Assembly: GCA_903928895.1 (NCBI GenBank)
Contig: CAIYSR010000043.1
Location: 1 to 64,000, forward strand
From: an uncultured Rhodospirillales bacterium
GTDB lineage: Bacteria; Pseudomonadota; Alphaproteobacteria; Acetobacterales; Acetobacteraceae
Direction of reading: 5' to 3'
Length of the DNA: 64,000 bases
Under the pieces are notes generated by a model. It did not search any database and was not told the DNA's origin. It saw only the letters and a list, made by a program, of their open reading frames with translations. The first letter of the stretch is position 1, and each line of letters begins with the position of its first letter. Below are positions 57,904-64,000 of this stretch, one piece after another. The position numbers were made by a program, and so were the translations under genes.

Positions 57904-59247
57904 ATGAACGCCCGGAGCGCGGAAGTGCAGTCACTGCGTGAAACGGCAGCCATCCTGACGGTCGCGCTGATCTTGGCATGGCCCGGGCTGGTCAATCACT
58001 ACCCGATCGTGTTCACCGACACGCATGCCTTCCTCGTCCAGTCCGGGCAGCCGCGCATGGTGTGGGACAAGCCGTGGACATACGGGCCGTTCCTTCTGGC
58101 GTTGCATGGCGGTACCTCGTTGTGGTTGCCGATGGCGGCGCAGGTGCTGATCCTGTCGCATCTGCTGTGGCTGCTGGCCGCGAGCCTCGGGCAGGCGAGT
58201 GCGCTGCGCCATCTGCTTCTGGGCGTGGCGCTGGCGGCCTTGTCGGCGGCGCCGTGGTTCGCCTCTTTCCTGATGCCCGATATTTTCGCGCCGATGGTGG
58301 TGATCGGACTGTATCTGATCGCGTGGCCCGGCGCTCTCGGGCCGTGGCAACGGCGCTGGGTGGCAGGGCTGACGACGGCGGCGATCGCCTTCCATCTGTC
58401 CCACCTCGTGCTCACTGCGGCCTGTCTGCTGCCGATTCTGGTGTTGCGCCCACGGGCTCTCGTCAGGGCCGCAATGCCGCTCGTGACGGCCTTGTCGATC
58501 CTGCTCGCCACCAACATCGCCGGCTACGGCCGCTTCGCGATCTCGCCCTTCGGCGCCGTCTTCGCCCTCGCGCGGGTGACGGCAGACGGGCTGACTGCCC
58601 CGGTGCTGGCCGCGGCATGCCCCGGCTCGGCCTGGCATTTGTGCGACTGGCGGGATCGTTTGCCGCGCGACAGCGATGCCTTCCTGTGGGACCCCGACGG
58701 CCCGGTATGGACCGCGCCGGGCGGAGCGATCGGCTTCGCACCGGAGGCGGCCGGGATTCTCGGCCGGGTGCTGCGGCACGATCCGCTGGCGGCCATGCGG
58801 GCAGCGCTGGGCAATGCCCTCACTCAGGCCGGCCGGGTCGCGCTCGGCGACACGCTCGGCGCCGCATGGCTGGAAGGCTCCATCACCGGCAGCCTGCACG
58901 CCTATTTTCCGCCGCAGGAATTGCAGCGCTTTCGCGCCGGATTGCAGGCCAAGGGCGCGCTTGCCGGGATCGCCGCGCCGCTCAACGCGGTCCATGCGGC
59001 GCTGCTGCTGGCGACGGCCGCAACGCTGCTGTTCCGCCGGCATTGCGGCCGTTGCCTGGTGATCATCATTCTGGTCGGCGTGGCGGCGAATGCCTTCGCC
59101 ACCGGCGCCCTGTCCGGCCCATTCGACCGCTACCAGGCGCGGATCGCCTGGATCGTCCTGCTACCGCCCGGGCTGGCGTTGCTCAGATCGGTGCCAGCAG
59201 CTCGACCTCGGCCGGGGCCTTGCGGACCAGGTGCTCGTAGTCGGTGA
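57904..59247 (+). CDS. Polytopic membrane protein of unknown function
   Basis: Protein of 447 residues with about nine to ten hydrophobic segments spread from residue 12 to 435, a large loop near 245-330 containing CPGSAWHLCDWRDRLPRDSDAFLWDP, and a basic C-terminus. The layout (long multi-pass with an extended middle loop, GPFDRYQARIAW near the end) recalls glycosyltransferase-C-like membrane proteins, but no catalytic signature is certain. ATG 57904 with GGAG upstream is chosen; the open extension upstream lies in repeat copy 7. Its last 65 bases overlap the convergent ilvE gene. It may act with the preceding TPR-glycosyltransferase. Confidence 0.7.
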   Translation: MNARSAEVQSLRETAAILTVALILAWPGLVNHYPIVFTDTHAFLVQSGQPRMVWDKPWTYGPFLLALHGGTSLWLPMAAQVLILSHLLWLLAASLGQASALRHLLLGVALAALSAAPWFASFLMPDIFAPMVVIGLYLIAWPGALGPWQRRWVAGLTTAAIAFHLSHLVLTAACLLPILVLRPRALVRAAMPLVTALSILLATNIAGYGRFAISPFGAVFALARVTADGLTAPVLAAACPGSAWHLCDWRDRLPRDSDAFLWDPDGPVWTAPGGAIGFAPEAAGILGRVLRHDPLAAMRAALGNALTQAGRVALGDTLGAAWLEGSITGSLHAYFPPQELQRFRAGLQAKGALAGIAAPLNAVHAALLLATAATLLFRRHCGRCLVIIILVGVAANAFATGALSGPFDRYQARIAWIVLLPPGLALLRSVPAARPRPGPCGPGARSR

Positions 59248-60085
59248 GCAGGGTCTCGGTGATCCGACTCGGCGTGAAATGATGCTCGCCGATCTGGCGC
59301 ACCGGCGTCACCTCGGCGGCGGTGCCGGCAAGGAACACTTCCGTGGCCCTGGTCAATTCCTCCGGCATGATCGCCCGTTCCACCACCTTCATCTGGTGGC
59401 GTTTGGCGATCGCCATCACGGTGCGTCGGGTGATGCCGTCAAGGAAGCAGTCCGGCGTCGGCGTGTGTAGCTCGCCGTCCATGACGAAGAACGCATTCGC
59501 GCCGGTCGCCTCGGCGATCTGGCCACGCCAGTCCAGCATCATCGCATCGTTGAAGCCCTTCGCCTCCGCGGTGTGCTTGGCCAGGGTGCCGATCATATAG
59601 AGGCCGGCGGCCTTGGAGGCGGTGGGCGCGGTTTGCGGGTGCGGGCGGCGCCACTCGGCAAGATCAAGCCGGATGCCGGCCATTTTGTCGGCGCCGAAAT
59701 AGGCGCCCCAGTGCCAGGAGGCGATGGCCAGATGGATCTTGGTCTGCTGCGCCGAGACCGCCAGCATTTCGCTGCCGCGCCAAGCGATGGGACGGATATA
59801 GGCATCGTCGAGCCCGTCGGCTTGCATCACCGCGATGCAGGCGGCGTCGATCTCATCGGCGGTATAGGGGATCTCAAAGCCGAGAATGCGGCCGGAATTG
59901 ATCAGGCGATCGGTATGGGCGCGCAGTTTGAAGATGTTTCCGCTGTATGCCCTCTCGCCTTCGAACACGCCGCTGGCATAGTGGAGGCCGTGCGTCAGCA
60001 CATGCAGCTTCGCGTCACGCCAGGGCATCATGACCCCATCGAACCAGATAAAGCCGTCACGGTCGTCGAAAGGAACTAGCGCCAT
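59183..60085 (-). CDS. ilvE: Branched-chain amino acid aminotransferase
   Basis: PLP-dependent class IV aminotransferase of 300 residues catalysing the last step of Leu, Ile and Val synthesis. The opening IWFDGVMMPWRDAKLHVLTHGLHYASGVFEGERAY is typical. The PLP lysine is Lys158 in TASKAAGLYM, with DAMMLDWRGQIAEATGANAFFV following and the phosphate-cup VFLAGTAAEVTPV near 250. It is divergent from the MarR-type gene, with which it shares a 91-base promoter region. Its 3' end overlaps the convergent membrane-protein gene by 65 bases. Confidence 0.95.
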   Translation of the reverse strand: MALVPFDDRDGFIWFDGVMMPWRDAKLHVLTHGLHYASGVFEGERAYSGNIFKLRAHTDRLINSGRILGFEIPYTADEIDAACIAVMQADGLDDAYIRPIAWRGSEMLAVSAQQTKIHLAIASWHWGAYFGADKMAGIRLDLAEWRRPHPQTAPTASKAAGLYMIGTLAKHTAEAKGFNDAMMLDWRGQIAEATGANAFFVMDGELHTPTPDCFLDGITRRTVMAIAKRHQMKVVERAIMPEELTRATEVFLAGTAAEVTPVRQIGEHHFTPSRITETLLTDYEHLVRKAPAEVELLAPI

Positions 60086-60104
60086 CTGGGCGATCCTCGC
60101 AATA

Positions 60105-60134
60105 TTGTTGCTTCACACGACGTAGGGGTATAAT
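60105..60134 (+). promoter_or_regulatory. Sigma-70 type promoter of the MarR-family gene
   Basis: A perfect TATAAT at 60129-60134 is preceded 18 bases upstream by TTGTTG (60105-60110), a partial -35. It lies in the divergent ilvE/marR gap, and the start codon at 60177 is 43 bases downstream. Confidence 0.65.
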
Positions 60135-60176
60135 GGACTTCGCTCTACGTCAACATTCCTGCCGTAATTTCCCGGT

Positions 60177-60764
60177 ATGTCAGCCATGCCGCAAACCCAC
60201 GCCACGGCGCCCGAGTCGGCACCGAACCCCCGAGTGATCATGCAAGACCAGAAGCCTGCCGGCGCCGCCGGCGCCAATCTCCTGTTTCTCCGCGAGGCCG
60301 AAATCCGGGCCGCGCAGGACATGCTGTTTTTTGCGTATCGCGATTTCACCAACGCCGCCGATGTCATTCTCGAGGAGCTTGGCCTCGGCCGCGCCCATCA
60401 CCGGGTACTGCATTTCATCGGCCGCAATGCCGGCATGTCGGTCGGCGATCTGCTTTCGGTGTTGCGGATCACCAAGCAGAGCCTCGCGCGCGTGCTCGGC
60501 GCCCTGATCGAGCAGGGCTATGTCGCCCAGGCCCAGGGCCGCGCGGATCGCCGCCAGCGGCTGCTGACGCTGACGCCAAAAGGTGAGGACCTTGAGCGCC
60601 GCTTGTTCGAACGCCAGCGCGAGCGCATCGTGAACGCCTACCGCGAGGCCGGCAGCGCCGCGGTCGACGGGTTTCGCCGGGTCATGCGCGGGATCATGGA
60701 TGAGGAGGCGCACGCCTTCGTGGACAACGCCGACCAGATCCGCGAGGCGGCGCGGAAGGGATAG
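60177..60764 (+). CDS. MarR family transcription regulator (PetP-like)
   Basis: Winged-helix regulator of 195 residues. The DNA-binding part (about 70-140: HHRVLHFIGRNAGMSVGDLLSVLRITKQSLARVLGALIEQGYVAQAQGRADRRQRLLTLTPKGEDL) is a standard MarR fold, preceded by about 40 extra N-terminal residues. Internal ATGs at 60186 and 60240 could be the real start. It is followed by an OmpR-type regulator and a sensor kinase on the same strand; the MarR-OmpR order matches petP-petR of Rhodobacter capsulatus, so this is the likely counterpart. Confidence 0.88.
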   Translation: MSAMPQTHATAPESAPNPRVIMQDQKPAGAAGANLLFLREAEIRAAQDMLFFAYRDFTNAADVILEELGLGRAHHRVLHFIGRNAGMSVGDLLSVLRITKQSLARVLGALIEQGYVAQAQGRADRRQRLLTLTPKGEDLERRLFERQRERIVNAYREAGSAAVDGFRRVMRGIMDEEAHAFVDNADQIREAARKG

Positions 60765-60770
60765 GACATC

Positions 60771-61475
60771 ATGGCTGATGACGCGCTGATCCTGGTGGTG
60801 GAGGACGATCCGCGACTGCGCGCTTTGTTGCAGCGCTATCTCGGCGAGAGCGGCTTCCGCGTCACCGCCGCCGAGCACGCCGCCGAGGCGCGCGAGAAGC
60901 TGCGCTTCCTGCAGCCGGACCTGATGGTGCTCGATGTGACGATGCCGGGCGAATCCGGCCTTACGCTCACCGAGTCGCTGCGCCGCGAGAAGCACGAGGT
61001 GCCAATCCTGCTGCTCACCGCGCGCGGGGCACCGGAGGATCGCATCGCCGGCTTCGAGGCCGGGGCCGACGACTATCTGGCCAAGCCGTTTGAGGCCAAG
61101 GAGCTGCTGCTGCGCATTCGTGCCTTGCTGCGGCGGGTGACGCAGCCGGTCGCGGCGCCGCATCCGGCCAGCGGCGGCCCAGTGCAGCTCGGGGCGCTCA
61201 GCTTCGACACCGCGCGCGCCGAGTTGCGCGGCCCTGCCGGCATCGTCCGCCTGACCGGCGGCGAGGCTTCGCTGCTGGCCGCGCTGGCCCACCGACCCAA
61301 CGAAGTGCTGGGCCGCGAGGACATCGCGGCGGCACTCGACATGGACGAGGCCGGCGAGCGCGCCATCGATGTGCAGGTGACCCGCCTGCGCCGCAAGATC
61401 GAGGTCGATCCGCGCGAGCCGCGCTTCCTCCACACCGTGCGCGGCCGCGGCTACACGCTCAAGCCCGGCACCTGA
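60771..61475 (+). CDS. OmpR/PhoB family response regulator (PetR-like)
   Basis: Two-component regulator of 234 residues. The receiver domain has D12/D13-type acidic residues (VVEDDPRL), phospho-acceptor Asp55 (LMVLDVTMPGESG), Thr near 83 and Lys105 (DDYLAKPFE). The C-terminal winged helix (about 135-232) ends in DVQVTRLRRKIEVDPREPRFLHTVRGRGYTLKPG. It begins six bases after the MarR-like gene and ends one base before the kinase gene, so all three should be cotranscribed. Confidence 0.95.
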   Translation: MADDALILVVEDDPRLRALLQRYLGESGFRVTAAEHAAEAREKLRFLQPDLMVLDVTMPGESGLTLTESLRREKHEVPILLLTARGAPEDRIAGFEAGADDYLAKPFEAKELLLRIRALLRRVTQPVAAPHPASGGPVQLGALSFDTARAELRGPAGIVRLTGGEASLLAALAHRPNEVLGREDIAAALDMDEAGERAIDVQVTRLRRKIEVDPREPRFLHTVRGRGYTLKPGT

Positions 61476-61476
61476 C

Positions 61477-62787
61477 ATGGCCGCGCCGCTCAAACGCTTC
61501 CTGCCGCGCAGCCTGCTGTGGCGGACGCTGCTGATCGTGCTGATCCCGCTGATCGTGGTGCAGGCGGTGGCGATGCAAATCTTCTACGGCACCCATCTCA
61601 ACCTGGTCTCGCGCCGGCTCTCGGCCGCCGTGACCGGCGAGATCGTCACCACCATTGCCCTGATCGAGCGCGCGCCGGACGAAGCCGCGCGCGACTGGGC
61701 GCTGGAGAACGCCTGGAAAGCCTTCGAAATCCGCATGACCCTGCAACCGCCGGGGCCACTGCCCCGCGGCGTCCGCCAGGGCGCGCTGACGCCGCGCAAC
61801 AACGGCCTCGGCGTCGGCCTGCGCGAGCGGCTGCTCCGCCCGATCGTCATCGACTGGGAGAGCGATCCGCAGTCGGTGCTGATCACGGTCAAGCTCGACG
61901 CCAACAACCTGCGCATCGAGGCTCCGCGCAAACGTCTGTTCGCGGCGACATTTTCGGTGTTCATCCTGTGGCTGGTGGGCTCCTCGCTGCTGGTTTTCGC
62001 CATCGCCACGTTGTTCGTGCGCAACCAGGTGCGCTCGATCCGCCGCCTCGCCAGCGCCGCCGAGGCCTTCGGGCTCGGCCGCGAGGTCGGCCCGATCAAG
62101 CCGGAGGGCGCGACCGAGGTGCGCCAGGCCGCCGCCGCCTTCAACCGCATGCAGGAGCGGGTGAGCCGCTTCCTCGCCCAGCGCACGGAGATGCTGGCCG
62201 GGGTGTCGCACGACCTGCGCACTCCGCTGACCCGGCTGCGCCTGGCACTGGCGATGATGCCGCAGGACGCGGCGATCGCCCAGGATGTCGCCGACATGAC
62301 CGGCGATGTCGCCGAGATGGAGCGCCTGATCGAGGCCTATCTCGCCTTCGCCCGCGGCGAGGGCAGCGAAAAGGCCGAACCGGTCGACCTCGGCAGGCTG
62401 CTCGCCGAACTGGTCGGTGCTGCCCACCGCGCCGGACGTGAAGTGGCGATGCAGGCGGAGACCGACCTGACCGTGCGGCTTCGCCCCGGCGCGTTTCGCC
62501 GTGCCCTGACCAATCTGCTCGACAATGCCGGCCGCCACGCCAGCCACGTCGCGGTGCGCGCCGCCCGTCAGGGCGACCGCTTCGTCGAGCTTACGGTGGA
62601 CGATGACGGGCCGGGCGTTCCGCGCGAGCGGCGCGAGACTGTGTTCAAGCCGTTCGAGTCCGGCACCGGCAGCACTGGCCTCGGCCTGACGATCGCGCGT
62701 GACATCGTGCGCGCCCATGGCGGCGAGATCACCCTGGAGGACAGCCCGATGGGCGGGCTGCGCGCGCGCATCCGGGTGCCGTTCTAG
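61477..62787 (+). CDS. Sensor histidine kinase (EnvZ-like)
   Basis: Inner-membrane sensor kinase of 436 residues and partner of the adjacent OmpR-type regulator. It has TM1 at about 17-37, a periplasmic domain at 38-154, TM2 at about 155-181 and HAMP at about 182-234. The dimerisation/phospho-acceptor domain carries His245 in GVSHDLRTPLTRLRLAL. An ATPase domain follows, with the N-box NLLDNAGRHA, G1 DDDGPGVP and G2 GSTGLGLTI. The signal is unknown. It converges with the GT61 gene, overlapping by 4 bases. Confidence 0.95.
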   Translation: MAAPLKRFLPRSLLWRTLLIVLIPLIVVQAVAMQIFYGTHLNLVSRRLSAAVTGEIVTTIALIERAPDEAARDWALENAWKAFEIRMTLQPPGPLPRGVRQGALTPRNNGLGVGLRERLLRPIVIDWESDPQSVLITVKLDANNLRIEAPRKRLFAATFSVFILWLVGSSLLVFAIATLFVRNQVRSIRRLASAAEAFGLGREVGPIKPEGATEVRQAAAAFNRMQERVSRFLAQRTEMLAGVSHDLRTPLTRLRLALAMMPQDAAIAQDVADMTGDVAEMERLIEAYLAFARGEGSEKAEPVDLGRLLAELVGAAHRAGREVAMQAETDLTVRLRPGAFRRALTNLLDNAGRHASHVAVRAARQGDRFVELTVDDDGPGVPRERRETVFKPFESGTGSTGLGLTIARDIVRAHGGEITLEDSPMGGLRARIRVPF

Positions 62788-63944
62788 ACCCAAAGGCGGG
62801 CGAGGGCTGAGTCCACGGCCGCAGTCAGGTGCAGCAGGGGCACGGACCAGAACCGGGTGCCCGGACCGCTCTCGGCGCGGCCGACCACCGCGTCGTAGCG
62901 CAGCGCGAGGACGGCGGCGAGGTGGCGGAAGCACCAGTTCACCCAGGAATCCATGTGCAGTTCGACCACCACGGTGCCAGGCCGCGCGAAGACGAGGTTG
63001 GCGAGCCCCGCCCCGTGCGGGGCCACGATGGCTTCCGCCCCGGCGAACAGCGCGATCTGCGCGGCGAGCGGCATGCCCTCCAGCCGGATCGCGACGAAGC
63101 CGAATTGGGCCAGGGCTGCGACGACGGCATCCTCGTTGCGCAGGCAGCGATGAGCGCCGGGCCGGCGGTCCGCCGCGCGCCGGTCGATATAGATGCGCCG
63201 CGGCAGATTGCCCGACTCCGGATCGCCGCGCATCCGGGCGAAGAACGGGACGAGGCAGGGGTGGGGCAGGTGGAACCCGGTGACCGACCACGGCACCGTC
63301 AGCCGCTCCACCCGGTAGGTTGCGGCGGGCGCGACCGGCTCAATTCGGCGGCCCTGGACGAGCCCAATGCGGGCCAGCCCGTCCTGGCCGACGGAATCCA
63401 GTTGCTGCGGCACGAGCACTGCGTCATGCGCGGCCAGCACCTCGGCCGGCACCGGGGCCAGGCGGCCGATTCCCTCCAGAGTCCAGTGATAGTAGTTACC
63501 GAAATTGCCGCCGAGCAGGCTCAGCCAGGTGCCGGGCAGGTCGATGATCGTTGCGGCGTCCGGCAGGGCGACGGCGTTGCCGAGATCGCGGTAGGCGTTC
63601 AGTTCGGGCGCCGTCTGCTGGAGCGTGTCGGCCACCACGGCGCCGCCGGCGATGACGATCCCGGCGTCGGAGTGCACCAGCACATCGCTGAATGTCACGA
63701 GCCAGGGCGTCACCGATCGGTAGGAGGCGGAGTCCCAGCCGTACCCGGGCGGCAGCACCTCCGCGCTGTGCGCGTGCGGGAACATGTGCTGCCCGGCGGC
63801 GAGCGGCGGCAGCACCACGGTCTCCGCCGTGCCGAGCGGACGGGCCGCGATATGGCGCGCGGAGGCCGGATCATGCAACAGGTCGGTCGTTGTTCGCTTG
63901 GGGAACCCGACCGATGGCACGAAGTCAGGCCGTGCGGTCGCCAC
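62784..63944 (-). CDS. Glycosyltransferase family 61 protein
   Basis: Putative glycosyltransferase of 386 residues of the GT61/DUF563 family, found in capsule and EPS loci of bacteria. The core has NFGNYYHWTLEGIGRLA, the tract LPRRIYIDRRAADRRP, a long helix region and the diagnostic IVAPHGAGLANLVFARPGTVVVELH near 310-335. The best start is GTG 63944, overlapping the end of the upstream gene by 20 bases; the frame stays open to the window edge, so an earlier start cannot be excluded. The acceptor is unknown. Confidence 0.85.
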   Translation of the reverse strand: MATARPDFVPSVGFPKRTTTDLLHDPASARHIAARPLGTAETVVLPPLAAGQHMFPHAHSAEVLPPGYGWDSASYRSVTPWLVTFSDVLVHSDAGIVIAGGAVVADTLQQTAPELNAYRDLGNAVALPDAATIIDLPGTWLSLLGGNFGNYYHWTLEGIGRLAPVPAEVLAAHDAVLVPQQLDSVGQDGLARIGLVQGRRIEPVAPAATYRVERLTVPWSVTGFHLPHPCLVPFFARMRGDPESGNLPRRIYIDRRAADRRPGAHRCLRNEDAVVAALAQFGFVAIRLEGMPLAAQIALFAGAEAIVAPHGAGLANLVFARPGTVVVELHMDSWVNWCFRHLAAVLALRYDAVVGRAESGPGTRFWSVPLLHLTAAVDSALARLWV

Positions 63945-64000
63945 CGCCGTGCAGGGCCGCCTGGGCCGCCGCGAGGCGGGCCACCGGGACGCGATAGGGA
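63925..64000 (-). CDS. C-terminal end of a gene cut by the window edge
   Basis: On the minus strand, the frame entering at 63999 reads PYRVPVARLAAAQAALHGGG and then DRTA before a TGA at 63925-63927. The composition is protein-like and the stop overlaps the start of the GT61 gene, as expected for an operon partner. Twenty-four codons are too few to name the product. Confidence 0.5.
   Translation of the reverse strand, partial: PYRVPVARLAAAQAALHGGGDRTA

Overview
The window looks like chromosome of a GC-rich alphaproteobacterium, most likely a member of the Acetobacteraceae (Rhodospirillales). The reasons are the very high GC content, a K+-independent type H+-pumping pyrophosphatase, a MarR/OmpR/histidine-kinase cluster arranged like petPR, hydantoinase genes in tandem with a dipeptide-type ABC transporter, and a family of T-rich nested inverted repeats between genes that I associate with this family. 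The genus cannot be fixed from sequence alone. No rRNA, tRNA, CRISPR array, transposase or phage gene was recognised.

Layout. 0.4-6 kb is housekeeping: a GNAT acetyltransferase, a MarC-type membrane protein, a cysteine-rich ferredoxin-like protein, soluble inorganic pyrophosphatase and, beside it, membrane pyrophosphatase HppA. 6-29 kb is a large exopolysaccharide (EPS) region. It holds GT4 glycosyltransferases, a lipoprotein, a multi-SLBB export protein, a CpsD-like ATPase with a broken Walker A, an HPt protein, a sigma-54 activator with receiver domain, GlmS, an acyltransferase, another glycosyltransferase, a large secreted GH123-like protein, an OmpA-like lipoprotein (frameshifted), a Wzz/GumC-like copolymerase, a GT4, a GT2 (interrupted by a stop), a PfkB kinase, a DegT aminotransferase, a CapD/WbpM-type dehydratase and a WecA-type initiating transferase. 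Three strong sigma-54 promoters (7104, 9755, 12605) precede the lipoprotein/export operon, the CpsD-like/HPt/activator genes and glmS. A further perfect match lies at 21735 and weaker ones at 18559 and 20714. The encoded activator probably drives its own cluster after phosphorelay through the HPt protein. No Wzx flippase or Wzy polymerase was seen, so assembly genes are incomplete here.

29-38 kb is mixed: two sugar-type ABC permeases without a binding protein or ATPase, a UDP-sugar epimerase, a class I glutamine-amidotransferase-like hydrolase, a Crp/Fnr regulator cotranscribed with an M28 peptidase, a hypothetical protein, and a glycosyltransferase-methyltransferase fusion. 38-51.5 kb holds an acyl-CoA ligase and then a long operon: two family-5 binding proteins, two Dpp-type permeases, two Dpp-type ATPases, and the HyuB and HyuA hydantoinase/oxoprolinase subunits. 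It probably imports a peptide or cyclic amide that HyuAB hydrolyses. The second binding protein appears to be circularly permuted, the most unusual observation in the window. 51.6-64 kb holds a membrane protein, a DapA-family aldolase, the pgsA-mobB-lipoprotein-moaD-moaE cluster (phospholipid and molybdopterin synthesis), a TPR-glycosyltransferase, a polytopic membrane protein, IlvE, the MarR-OmpR-histidine kinase cluster, a GT61 glycosyltransferase and the cut-off end of another gene.

Two EPS genes are disrupted (a poly-C frameshift and a single in-frame TAA). These could be true decay, phase variation or assembly error.
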